The notes under the pieces were generated by a model. That model did no database searches and was not told the origin of the DNA. It saw only the letters and a list, made by a program, of their open reading frames with translations. Shown here one piece after another: positions 1-6,036 of a DNA stretch of 9,240 nt (positions within the stretch are counted from its first letter, which is position 1; every line of letters starts with the position of its first letter). The translations under genes were made by a program, and so were the position numbers. The stretch comes from CAZSTA01 sp964609495 [NCBI: uncultured bacterium] (lineage in GTDB: Bacteria > CAZSTA01), in assembly GCA_964609495.1 (NCBI GenBank), contig CAZSTA010000149.1, positions 1-9,240 of the forward strand, given 5' to 3'.

Positions 1-1163
1 ATAGTGAAGATCTCGTCTTCCAGAAGGACCTCCAGATCACGATCGAATATCTCCTTCTTCTTATCCGCTAAGACTTTGAAGTGCTCAAAGGCTCTATTCA
101 GCTTCTCAGCATCGAGCGAATAGCCCATCTCCTCCAACCTGGCGGCGAAAGCATGTCGTCCAGAGTGCTTGCCCAACACCAATTTGCTCTCTCCTACTCC
201 CACCGCCTCGACGTCCATTATCTCATAGGTTCTCTTATCAGAGAGGACTCCGTGCTGATGGATGCCTGCCTCGTGGGCGAAAGCGTTGCTTCCGACAACA
301 GCCTTATTAGGCTGGACTACGATTCCCGTCAAATTGCTCACCAGACGGCTGGCGCGGTAGATCTCCTTCGTATCGATATTGGTCTTCTTGTCGAAGAAAT
401 CCTCTCTCGTCTTGAGGGCCATCACTACCTCTTCTAAAGCGGCATTACCAGCGCGCTCTCCAAGACCGTTAATTGTGCACTCGATCTGTCCAGCACCATT
501 AGCCACCGCGGCTAACGAATTGGCAACAGCCAGGCCAAGATCGTTGTGGCAGTGAACACTTATGATGGCTTTATCTATATTAGGGACCTTCTCCTTAATA
601 TCAGCGATTAATTTTCCGAACTCAAGGGGAGTCTGATATCCCACCGTATCGGGGATATTAACCACAGTCGCTCCAGCCTCGATCACTGCCTCCACCACCT
701 CGAAGAGGAACTGATGTTCAGTTCTTCCCGCATCCTCTGGCGAAAATTCCACATCCTCAGTGTAACTCTTAGCCAATTGAACCGCCTCGACTGCGGCCTT
801 CAATACCTCCTCCGGCTTCATCTTCAGCTTCCTCTCCATATGGATGGGGGAGGTAGCTATAAAGGTATGAATACGCGGTTTAGCTGAGACTTTGACGGCT
901 TCCCAGGCCCGATCGATATCCACCTTCTTAGCCCGAGCTAATCCCGCGATTATCGGTCCCTCGATCTCCGTGGCGATCATCCTCACCGCCTCGAAATCTC
1001 CTGGTGAGGCGATAGGGAAACCAGCTTCTATTATATCAACCTTCAGCTTAGCCAATTGTCTAGCGACCTGCATCTTCTCATCTGTATTCAAACTCGCTCC
1101 CGGAGATTGTTCTCCATCTCTCAAAGTAGTATCGAAAATTTGAATTATATTCTTGTCTTTCAA
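1..1163 (-). CDS. leuA: 2-isopropylmalate synthase LeuA, N-terminal 387 codons (runs off the window)
   Basis: LeuA condenses acetyl-CoA with 2-oxoisovalerate, the first committed step of leucine synthesis, in the cytoplasm. Reading the minus strand gives [12 protein letters not shown] at residues 11-22, the metal and substrate site at the start of the TIM barrel. It later gives the metal-binding HCHNDLG motif and a GLGERAGNA glycine-rich segment, all typical of the IPMS/homocitrate synthase family. The fragment continues through the barrel into the linker and ends near EDEIFT. The C-terminal leucine-binding regulatory domain of a roughly 500-residue protein therefore lies outside the window. 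The start is TTG at 1163-1161, with AAAGGAGG (1178-1171) seven bases upstream; no ATG fits as well. Citramalate synthase is the main alternative, but the leucine-type T-box upstream favours LeuA. Expression is probably induced by uncharged tRNA-Leu. Confidence 0.95.
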   Translation of the reverse strand, partial: MKDKNIIQIFDTTLRDGEQSPGASLNTDEKMQVARQLAKLKVDIIEAGFPIASPGDFEAVRMIATEIEGPIIAGLARAKKVDIDRAWEAVKVSAKPRIHTFIATSPIHMERKLKMKPEEVLKAAVEAVQLAKSYTEDVEFSPEDAGRTEHQFLFEVVEAVIEAGATVVNIPDTVGYQTPLEFGKLIADIKEKVPNIDKAIISVHCHNDLGLAVANSLAAVANGAGQIECTINGLGERAGNAALEEVVMALKTREDFFDKKTNIDTKEIYRASRLVSNLTGIVVQPNKAVVGSNAFAHEAGIHQHGVLSDKRTYEIMDVEAVGVGESKLVLGKHSGRHAFAARLEEMGYSLDAEKLNRAFEHFKVLADKKKEIFDRDLEVLLEDEIFT

Positions 1164-1178
1164 TTTTTTTCCTCCTTT
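1164..1178 (-). promoter_or_regulatory. Ribosome binding site that fixes the TTG start of leuA
   Basis: AAAGGAGG lies at 1178-1171 on the minus strand, followed by a seven-base A-rich spacer and TTG. The DTTLRDGEQ motif begins ten codons later, which is the normal distance from the N terminus in this family. Confidence 0.8.
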
Positions 1179-1196
1179 CAATTTTTTCCATATCTC

Positions 1197-1259
1197 TCAG
1201 GCTATATATAAACCACCTAGGTCAGCTTCCAAATCGACCACCCCCTCGTTCATAACCAT
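1197..1259 (-). CDS. Possible 20-residue ORF between the T-box terminator and leuA
   Basis: This short reading frame was found by eye on the minus strand: MVMNEGVVDLEADLGGLYIA, then TGA. GAGGAGG (1270-1264) precedes it, four bases from the first ATG and ten from the third codon, which is also ATG (1253). It could therefore encode 18 or 20 residues. It lies after the T-box terminator, so it would be transcribed only on readthrough, together with leuA. Its stop is 33 bases before the leuA TTG, close enough to affect leuA translation. The peptide has only two leucines and no Leu run, so it is not a classical attenuator peptide. I do not recognise a family. Chance is a real possibility for an ORF of this length; the argument for it is the strong, well-placed ribosome binding site. 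Confidence 0.35.
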   Translation of the reverse strand: MVMNEGVVDLEADLGGLYIA

Positions 1260-1282
1260 TATTCCTCCTCACCTTTAAAAAC

Positions 1283-1315
1283 AAAAAAACCCTCGTTCCA
1301 TCTCTGGGACGAGGG
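1283..1315 (-). terminator. Regulated intrinsic terminator of the leuA T-box
   Basis: On the minus strand CCCTCGTCCC (1315-1306) faces GGAACGAGGG (1299-1290), giving seven pairs, one mismatch and two more pairs. Seven T residues (1289-1283) follow. The 5' arm sits directly downstream of the T-box sequence, the usual position for the helix that competes with the antiterminator. Confidence 0.93.
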
Positions 1316-1607
1316 ATTATCATCACCCGTGGTACCACCCACGTTCGTTGACATCTCGCGATGCCAACCTCACCAGGTACGGAGTCCTAAGTTACAGGAC
1401 TTTATACCCCAGCGCTGTAACGGGCGCCTCGATCTAATAAGATCTCCCGGCCCAACCTACTTGAGCGTTCCGCTCTTTCAGCCTACAGTTCAGGAGGGAG
1501 TCAGCCTATCCCCTTCAGCATCGGCTCTCAGCAAATACCGACTCTCTGTAGCTGAGCTAATAGACCTACTATCTCCATCATTACCTTTATTCTTATATCC
1601 AACTACC
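1283..1607 (-). ncRNA. T-box riboswitch, leucine type, leader of leuA
   Basis: The minus strand at 1340-1327 reads GGGTGGTACCACGG, a close match to the T-box consensus. TGGT at 1337-1334 would pair with the 3' end of uncharged tRNA; its variable U fits the A73 discriminator of tRNA-Leu. For Stem I, GUCUAU (1565-1560) pairs with AUAGGC (1509-1504) and GGAG (1576-1573) pairs with CUCC (1496-1493). These bracket an internal loop with AGUA (1570-1567) on one side and UGA then CUC (1500-1498) on the other. CUC, a leucine codon, is the apparent specifier. A GCGA-tetraloop hairpin at 1368-1347, with two nine-base arms, resembles Stem III. Known function: uncharged tRNA stabilises the antiterminator and allows readthrough. 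The helices were folded by hand; the T-box identity is secure and the specifier is somewhat less so. Confidence 0.95.
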
Positions 1608-1613
1608 ACCTAT

Positions 1614-1642
1614 AGTATATCAGAAAAGTTGGATATTGTCAA
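1614..1642 (-). promoter_or_regulatory. Sigma-70/SigA-type promoter of the T-box-leuA transcript
   Basis: The minus strand has TTGACA at 1642-1637, a perfect -35 box, then a 17-base spacer and TATACT at 1619-1614, five of six to the -10 consensus. The predicted transcript start near 1607 lies just before the T-box Stem I, and this agreement supports both calls. Confidence 0.85.
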
Positions 1643-1784
1643 TAGCTATTATGAAAAAATTTTTAAAATTATCAAGGAATTTCTCCTCCCTTGAAACTTT
1701 TCTTTCCCTAGATGTCTATTTAATAAGTGAATACAGTTGTAACATAAGAAGACGCAACTAGAGAATAAATGGTAACACATAACT

Positions 1785-1801
1785 AGGAGGGAACTATCAT
1801 A
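1785..1801 (+). promoter_or_regulatory. Ribosome binding site placing the methyltransferase start at ATA
   Basis: AGGAGGG (1785-1791) is followed by seven bases and then ATA (1799-1801). An in-frame TAG (1784-1786) overlaps the start of the Shine-Dalgarno sequence, so the frame cannot extend further upstream. There is no in-frame ATG, GTG or TTG before the ATG at 1868, and that ATG has no Shine-Dalgarno sequence in front of it. Confidence 0.6.
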
Positions 1802-2365
1802 GATAAACCAGAATCTAATTGGACAGGGGCTACCTCTTTTCCAGAACCCAATTTTCATTTCAAAGTTATGTCTTTCACCTACAAATTTCGGGATCTCTTC
1901 TCACCCCGCAAGAATATCTTGAAGGAAGTGGGGATAAGACCAGGGTTTCATATACTCGATTATGGCTGTGGTCCGGGGGGATATATAACGGCTACTGCGG
2001 AATTTGTGGGCAAATCAGGGAAAATTTACGCCCTGGATATCCATCCACTTGCAATTCAGATGGTTCAGAGTATCGCTTCAAAAAAGCAACTGACGAATGT
2101 GGAAACCATTTGTTCCGATTGCAAAACTGGATTGCCAGATAATAGTATAGATGTAGTTCTATTATATGATACCTTTCACATCTTGGGTGACCCAAATGAA
2201 GTACTGGAAGAGTTACATCGAGTATTAAAACCAAATGGAATCCTATCCTTCAGTGATCATCATATGAAAGAAAATGAAATAGTGGCTGAGGTAACAAATA
2301 GCGGATTGTTTAGGCTATCGAGAAAAGGCAAAAGAACGTATAGTTTCTTGAAAGAGGAACAGTAA
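1799..2365 (+). CDS. Class I SAM-dependent methyltransferase, probable ATA start
   Basis: This is a small cytoplasmic methyltransferase of the Methyltransf_11/25 type; the substrate cannot be told from sequence. The SAM-binding motif I, ILDYGCGPGGY, begins near residue 52 when counted from the ATA. An acidic strand end follows (ALDIHP, motif II region), then the PDNSIDVVLLYDTFHIL segment and the motif leading into the post-II strand, LHRVLKPNGILSF. From ATA it is 188 residues; from the first ATG (1868) it is 165. I prefer the longer form because AGGAGGG is correctly spaced from ATA and because NFHFKVMS before the internal Met resembles, from memory, the N-terminal region of related methyltransferases. 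A mutated or misread ATG at 1799 would explain the same facts. The gene is transcribed divergently from leuA and shows no evident pathway link to its neighbours. Confidence 0.85.
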   Translation: MDKPESNWTGATSFPEPNFHFKVMSFTYKFRDLFSPRKNILKEVGIRPGFHILDYGCGPGGYITATAEFVGKSGKIYALDIHPLAIQMVQSIASKKQLTNVETICSDCKTGLPDNSIDVVLLYDTFHILGDPNEVLEELHRVLKPNGILSFSDHHMKENEIVAEVTNSGLFRLSRKGKRTYSFLKEEQ

Positions 2366-2403
2366 GGGCGACTCCATACAACATATTATTAGAAGAATCG
2401 CCC
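2366..2403 (+). other. Inverted repeat after the methyltransferase gene
   Basis: GGGCGA (2366-2371) starts immediately after the stop codon and TCGCCC (2398-2403) is its exact complement, with 26 bases between. The arms are short, the loop is long and no T run follows, so it is at best a weak transcript end. It could also be an operator for the sigma-factor gene downstream. Confidence 0.3.
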
Positions 2404-2432
2404 ATCACGTAGCTGTAATAAGGAATTTTAAG

Positions 2433-3044
2433 GTGAAATTTGAGGACGAATATCTCTTAGTCAGCGAATGCCAAAGGGGAAACGAAATAGCTTGGGCCGA
2501 ATTAATAGATCGCTACAAGGGGCTGATCTATAGCTTAGCCTATCGTTTACTTCACGATAAAGGGGAAGCTGAGGATGTCCTTCAGGAGACATTCTTAACC
2601 CTGTTTCGCTCCTTTCGTACCTTTCGCAGTGAATACAAGCTTCTTCCCTGGCTGAGCAAGATAGCGTATAATATCTGCTTACGTCGCCTGAAGAGAAAAC
2701 TTCCTGAGGCTCTCTCTTTAGATGAACCTTCACAATATAATGATGATGAATATTATTATCAGTTGCCTGATGAATCTCTCGATCCAGCAGATCTCTTTAA
2801 CTCCACGGAGTTGAGAGAGCGTTTGGAGAAAGAGATAGCCGATCTTCCCATAGCCTATCGAACAGTGATAATCATGCGTCATATTCAAGATCTCTCATAT
2901 ATGGAGATAGCCGAGGCCACTAACTTGCCTATGGGAACGGTGAAGACTTACTTATTTCGTGCTAGAAGGATGTTAAGGGAAAAATTAAGCGATTGGAAAA
3001 AGGAGGAGTCTTTCCTTTTCCTACAGAATCCTTCAGGGACATAA
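2433..3044 (+). CDS. ECF-type RNA polymerase sigma factor (sigma-70 family)
   Basis: This protein directs RNA polymerase to a dedicated promoter set. In its 203 residues, region 2 covers about 9-90, with the core-binding AEDVLQETF at 47-55 and the -10-reading helix LPWLSKIAYNICLRRLKRK at 71-89. A variable acidic linker (about 90-125) follows. Region 4 covers about 126-190, with the -35-reading helix-turn-helix SYMEIAEATNLPMGTVKTYL at 155-174. There is no region 1 or 3, which defines the ECF group. The start is GTG; AAGGA (2420-2424) lies eight bases before it. It is first in a co-directional set that includes a zf-HC2 protein, the usual arrangement of a sigma factor with its anti-sigma factor. 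The regulon and the inducing signal are unknown, and I could not find a convincing ECF-type autoregulatory promoter upstream. Confidence 0.95.
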   Translation: MKFEDEYLLVSECQRGNEIAWAELIDRYKGLIYSLAYRLLHDKGEAEDVLQETFLTLFRSFRTFRSEYKLLPWLSKIAYNICLRRLKRKLPEALSLDEPSQYNDDEYYYQLPDESLDPADLFNSTELRERLEKEIADLPIAYRTVIIMRHIQDLSYMEIAEATNLPMGTVKTYLFRARRMLREKLSDWKKEESFLFLQNPSGT

Positions 3045-3057
3045 GGAGGGTCAGAAT

Positions 3058-3300
3058 ATGAACCTTAACAACAACTATTACTTAGTCGAACAACATGGAA
3101 GGGATAAATATCAGCAACTTTTACGTGAAGCTGATAGGGAAAGGATATTAAAGGGAATAAATGCGCCTTTATACCTAGCAGAAGTATTATTGAGAATACG
3201 CTTTGCTTTAGGAAAGGCTATGATTCAGTGGGGGTGGAAGCTAGCCAAAGCTAATACTCGGGAGAAGAAGTATCTCTCTTTCCTAACTGATCTCGATTAA
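3058..3300 (+). CDS. Hypothetical 80-residue protein between the sigma and anti-sigma genes
   Basis: I do not recognise this protein with confidence. It starts at ATG 13 bases after the sigma-factor stop, and AAGGAGGG immediately after that stop provides a good ribosome binding site, so it is very likely translated with the sigma factor. The N-terminal half is polar and helical (KYQQLLREADRERILKG, about residues 17-33), recalling short unnamed proteins with a YxxLLREAE-like segment found in several bacterial phyla. The second half (about 37-66) is an amphipathic, Arg/Lys- and Trp-containing helix (LAEVLLRIRFALGK, then MIQWGWKLAK). There is no signal peptide, cysteine or clear membrane segment. 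Its position suggests a role in the sigma circuit, such as a regulator or a partner of the anti-sigma protein, but that is inference from location only. Confidence 0.75.
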   Translation: MNLNNNYYLVEQHGRDKYQQLLREADRERILKGINAPLYLAEVLLRIRFALGKAMIQWGWKLAKANTREKKYLSFLTDLD

Positions 3301-3365
3301 ACTTGTCATCTCTTCTCAAGAAACTTCTCCTTACCCCCACTTTAATTTAGAGAGGTTATCCTAAT

Positions 3366-3893
3366 ATGAAAATGAGAATGTGTGAACTAGACCCTCGCTG
3401 GTTGCAGATATATCTGGATAAAGAATTATCTCCTGTCGAGGAACGAGCGATAGAGGAGCATCTATCCCGCTGTGAGGAATGCAAAGAGGAGTTACAATGG
3501 CTCAAGTTGACCTTTCATAATCTAGCCTCGCTCGAGACTCTACAACCCTCTCCTGATTTCACAGAACGCTTTATAGATCTCTATAGAGGGGAATGGAAGC
3601 CCTCCGAAGTAGAGAGGGATAATTCTATTAATCTCCTTCTAGGTATAGCGAAAAGCGCGCTTAGTATCTCAAGACAAGCTAGAATATACACTGGACAAGC
3701 TACATCTGTATTTACCTCCGTCTTTCGCTATATACCCTTAATCAACTCATTTAAGCTACCCACTCTTGGCTCTGCTTACGATCGAGCCATTAATATTTTG
3801 AATTGGGGAAGGCGGATAAATGATAGATTGGATTCTCTAAGACAGTTGAATTCGAGAATAAGAAGGTCGTTTATCTTCGCACTTCTAACCTAA
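3366..3893 (+). CDS. Zinc-finger (zf-HC2) anti-sigma factor-like protein
   Basis: This is the probable anti-sigma factor for the ECF sigma two genes upstream; ZAS-family proteins hold their sigma factor inactive until a signal releases it. The N-terminal domain shows C6, then YLDKELSPVEERAIEEHL, with H32, C36 and C39 forming the H-x3-C-x2-C zinc motif. The remaining part of its 175 residues is basic and helical, including a segment rich in Ser/Thr/Arg (about 88-125) and a C-terminal basic helix (about 141-170). I see no membrane-spanning segment, unlike many anti-sigma factors that report on the envelope, so it is probably soluble or peripherally membrane-bound. Cysteine-based redox sensing, as in RsrA, is possible but untested. 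AGAGAGG (3351-3357) lies eight bases before the ATG. A 65-base gap separates it from the preceding gene, with no terminator in it. Confidence 0.85.
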   Translation: MKMRMCELDPRWLQIYLDKELSPVEERAIEEHLSRCEECKEELQWLKLTFHNLASLETLQPSPDFTERFIDLYRGEWKPSEVERDNSINLLLGIAKSALSISRQARIYTGQATSVFTSVFRYIPLINSFKLPTLGSAYDRAINILNWGRRINDRLDSLRQLNSRIRRSFIFALLT

Positions 3894-3912
3894 AGATAAG
3901 GAGAGTTATCAA

Positions 3913-4701
3913 TTGTTATTCATATTATTTCTCATACTCAAAATAATCCTCTACATCTTTCTCTTTGTCCTTCTGCTTCTTCTTGCCATCCTCGCTATTC
4001 CCTTCGAAGCTGAGGGAACTATAAGGAAGCCAGAAGAAACTAATTTCCGCGGAGGGATTTGGGGAGGACTGTTAGGGAAAATATCAGCTCACTGGTTGGG
4101 AAGAACGTTGAATGTCAGAATACATCTGACCCGAAAAGGACAGCAGATCGAAGTTTACCTCGGCTCTTATTTGATATACAGTAAGTTCTCTCCCAAAAAG
4201 GTGCTTACTCCTGAGAAGGAAGAGGAGAAGCGTCGCCGAAAAGAGGAAAAGAAGGTGGCTAAACCTAAAAAATCTATCTTCGAACGCATCTCCTCATTAA
4301 GCGAAGGTATCGAATGGCTCGATTATCTTCCCGATATACTTAACGTTCTTGGTCGCCTCTTCAGATCACTTAAGTTGCGATTGATCTGTCGAGGAGGATT
4401 TGGGACTGGCGATCCAGCCTCTACGGGGATGCTTTATGGCTTATTCCAAGCTCTTCAAGGCGGATTTTCTGGGGTGCATCTATACCTAACTCCTAATTTT
4501 TTGAGAGCGACGTTATATGGAGAAGTCGAGCTATCCCTTCGCTTGTGGCTTGGTCAAACTGCTGGAATCTTGATAGGCTTCCTAGTGACTTCTAAAGGGA
4601 GAAAATTAATCAAAAGACTATGGGAGGAAAGGAAAAAGAGGAAGAGGGCAAAGGATAAGGTTGCCGAGGAGAATGTATTAGAGATAGGAAATGAATTTTG
4701 A
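3913..4701 (+). CDS. DUF2953 (YtfI-like) membrane-anchored protein
   Basis: The function is not established. The 262-residue protein starts with a strongly hydrophobic segment (about 3-29) that should anchor it in the membrane. A beta-rich portion follows (about 34-92), then a very charged Lys/Glu/Arg stretch (about 100-120). The family signature GGFGTGDPASTGMLYG is at 161-176, and a later region alternates polar and hydrophobic residues (LYLTPNF, LYGEVELSLRLWLG). The C terminus has a short hydrophobic stretch (about 215-225) followed by a basic tail. In Bacillus subtilis the related ytfI gene lies directly before ytfJ (gerW), and the same order is seen here, which supports both assignments. 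The start is TTG, with AAGGAGAG (3898-3905) seven bases upstream. It begins 19 bases after the anti-sigma gene, so co-transcription is likely. Confidence 0.85.
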   Translation: MLFILFLILKIILYIFLFVLLLLLAILAIPFEAEGTIRKPEETNFRGGIWGGLLGKISAHWLGRTLNVRIHLTRKGQQIEVYLGSYLIYSKFSPKKVLTPEKEEEKRRRKEEKKVAKPKKSIFERISSLSEGIEWLDYLPDILNVLGRLFRSLKLRLICRGGFGTGDPASTGMLYGLFQALQGGFSGVHLYLTPNFLRATLYGEVELSLRLWLGQTAGILIGFLVTSKGRKLIKRLWEERKKRKRAKDKVAEENVLEIGNEF

Positions 4702-4738
4702 TCTTCAAATTTCCAAAACGAAAGGAGGATGTTTATAA

Positions 4739-5131
4739 ATGGCTGCTATGGTAAAGGATTTTTTGGAGACTCTTCTAAATGAGTTAAAGACCGTAGCCAA
4801 GACGGAGACCATCTTCGGAGAGCCGATTCAGGTGGGAGATAGAACCTTTATCCCCGTCAGCAAAGTTACGTTGGGTCTTGGAGCTGGTGGGGGAGAAGGT
4901 GAAGCACCTGAAGAGCATGGCAAGAAAGTCGGAGGTGGAGGCGTCGGCGGTGGCGGTGGTGTCAGCGTTAATCCTATAGCTGTTATCGTCATCGATGCTG
5001 AGGGTGTAAAAGCCCTATCTTTCGGCAAGGGAGCAGGTTGGGAGAAGTTGATTGAGGCCGTCCCTACTCTGCTGGGAAAGATAAAGGAAATGAAGGAAGC
5101 CAAGGAGGCTAAAGCCGAAGGAGAAGAGTAA
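4739..5131 (+). CDS. ytfJ: GerW/YtfJ family protein
   Basis: In spore formers GerW (YtfJ) is a forespore protein needed for SleB-dependent germination; homologues also occur in organisms that do not sporulate, where the role is unknown. The 130 residues show the family pattern: an N-terminal helix (about 5-20), ETIFGEPI (23-30), IPVSKVTLGLGAGGG (38-52), a glycine-rich run (65-74) leading into VSVNPIAVIVI (75-85), and a C-terminal amphipathic helix (WEKLIEAVPTLLGKIKEMKE, 101-120) ending in a Lys/Glu/Ala tail. There is no signal peptide. AAAGGAGG (4721-4728) lies ten bases before the ATG; a second ATG three codons later is less well placed. The gene follows the DUF2953 gene by 37 bases and ends just before a strong terminator, so it is the last gene of the cluster. 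Confidence 0.93.
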   Translation: MAAMVKDFLETLLNELKTVAKTETIFGEPIQVGDRTFIPVSKVTLGLGAGGGEGEAPEEHGKKVGGGGVGGGGGVSVNPIAVIVIDAEGVKALSFGKGAGWEKLIEAVPTLLGKIKEMKEAKEAKAEGEE

Positions 5132-5143
5132 CCAGGAAACTCT

Positions 5144-5180
5144 AAGAGGGTCGGATCGATCATAGATCCGACCCTCTTTT
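5144..5180 (+). terminator. Intrinsic terminator of the sigma-ytfI-ytfJ cluster
   Basis: AAGAGGGTCGGATC (5144-5157) is the perfect complement of GATCCGACCCTCTT (5165-5178), giving a 14-bp stem with a seven-base loop and a T tract running to 5180. It lies 12 bases after the GerW stop codon. On the minus strand only two T residues follow the stem, so it would end the converging permease transcript poorly. Confidence 0.93.
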
Positions 5181-5192
5181 CTTTAATCCTCA

Positions 5193-5219
5193 AGCTATAA
5201 TTAGCCTATAGCTATTTTT
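5193..5219 (+). terminator. Second, weaker terminator-like hairpin
   Basis: AGCTATA (5193-5199) and TATAGCT (5207-5213) form a seven-bp A+T-rich stem with a seven-base loop, followed by ATTTTT. The T run lies on the plus strand, so it would back up the terminator at 5144-5180. On the minus strand the same hairpin lies just after the permease stop codon but lacks a T run. Confidence 0.45.
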
Positions 5220-5229
5220 CGCTTGGACC

Positions 5230-6012
5230 TTAACCCTCCTGTATCTTTTCATATCTAATTTTAAGCCACATAAAGAACCAGAGGAAAGCACAGAGGATAA
5301 AGTAATACATAATGCTCACTATCCAGAAGGGCACTTTGTGGCCAAAGAGCGGGATCATATTGCTATCTCGACTGAAGATGGAGTTCAGAGCCGCAAAGGG
5401 GTTAAGATATAGGAAGCGGAAAGCGGGAGGTGAAGCGAGCATTTGAGCTTTCTTAGGATCTAGTAACGCCGTTCCTAGGAGGAAAAAGATCAGTAAGGCA
5501 TAGTGGGTAAGGGAAGCCTGCAATGGACCTTGAAGCATTATTGAGCAGAAAGTCCCTATCGTGCCAAAGATTATGGCGAAGGCAAAGAGAAGGATATAGA
5601 CGATGAATAAGCTATTTACTGTTGTTCCTGTGACGATGGCGGTAACGAAAGCCAAAGGTAAAGAGGAGATGAGAAGAACCAAGATCTCCAACACCGGGGA
5701 GGTTATACGTCTGAAGACTATAGTCGTAGGACTTAAATACTTGATCGGCATTTCGCTCTCATCTTCTTCATCCAAGGGTATATCCCCTGAGGTAAGGGCG
5801 GAGCTAAGATAGGTTACTAGAAGTAGCTGAGAATATATGAGGATCAACCAGGTGATCGGGCGATTGCTATCTCCTACCCTTTGATTATGAGGCCAAGTGG
5901 CGAAGAGGAGGAAGGATAGGATTATAAGATAAGCTAGTTGTATCTCAAAAGCTCGATGACTTAAGATTCTATTTCTGAAGTTATCGAGCAAGGTCGGAAT
6001 CCTCTTTCTCAT
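5230..6012 (-). CDS. ABC-2-type transporter permease subunit, no neighbouring ATPase
   Basis: This is an integral membrane protein of 260 residues with about six hydrophobic segments (roughly 22-41, 52-75, 107-128, 132-160, 166-184 and 229-250). The segment after the second helix is characteristic: an acidic stretch (DEEDESEMP, 81-89), then IKYLSPTTIVFRRI and a hydrophobic helix ending in SSLPLAF. It parallels the cytoplasmic coupling region of ABC-2 permeases, where E-rich sequence precedes LSPxxIxxGK-like residues. Such subunits work as dimers with an ATPase to move lipids, polysaccharides, drugs or proteins; the substrate here is unknown. No Walker A/B protein is encoded beside it, so its ATPase must be elsewhere or beyond this window. 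GGGAGAG precedes the ATG at a suitable distance. It converges on the GerW gene. Confidence 0.7.
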   Translation of the reverse strand: MRKRIPTLLDNFRNRILSHRAFEIQLAYLIILSFLLFATWPHNQRVGDSNRPITWLILIYSQLLLVTYLSSALTSGDIPLDEEDESEMPIKYLSPTTIVFRRITSPVLEILVLLISSLPLAFVTAIVTGTTVNSLFIVYILLFAFAIIFGTIGTFCSIMLQGPLQASLTHYALLIFFLLGTALLDPKKAQMLASPPAFRFLYLNPFAALNSIFSRDSNMIPLFGHKVPFWIVSIMYYFILCAFLWFFMWLKIRYEKIQEG

Positions 6013-6036
6013 TTTAATTCTCTCCCTATATTTAAT

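Noticed and set aside
81-1143. Plus-strand open frames opposite leuA (81-437 and 892-1143)
   Set aside because: They are antisense shadows; the minus-strand frame gives an unmistakable LeuA with its catalytic motifs.
1329-1694. Plus-strand open frame of 121 codons
   Set aside because: It lies across the T-box leader and promoter on the other strand, and its protein resembles nothing I know.
1649-1858. Minus-strand open frame of 69 codons upstream of the leuA promoter
   Set aside because: It overlaps the leuA promoter and the start of the divergent methyltransferase, and its Cys/Phe-rich composition is not protein-like.
1819-2234. Open frames 1819-2142 (+) and 1992-2234 (-)
   Set aside because: Both are out-of-frame shadows of the methyltransferase gene, which carries clear SAM-binding motifs.
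2356-2432. ECF-type autoregulatory promoter (GGAAC at 2356-2360) before the sigma gene
   Set aside because: GGAAC is present but no CGTC-like -10 lies 16-17 bases downstream; the CGTA at 2408-2411 is far too distant.
4828-5193. Proline-rich minus-strand open frame
   Set aside because: It is the antisense of the glycine-rich GerW coding sequence; Gly codons read as Pro on the other strand.
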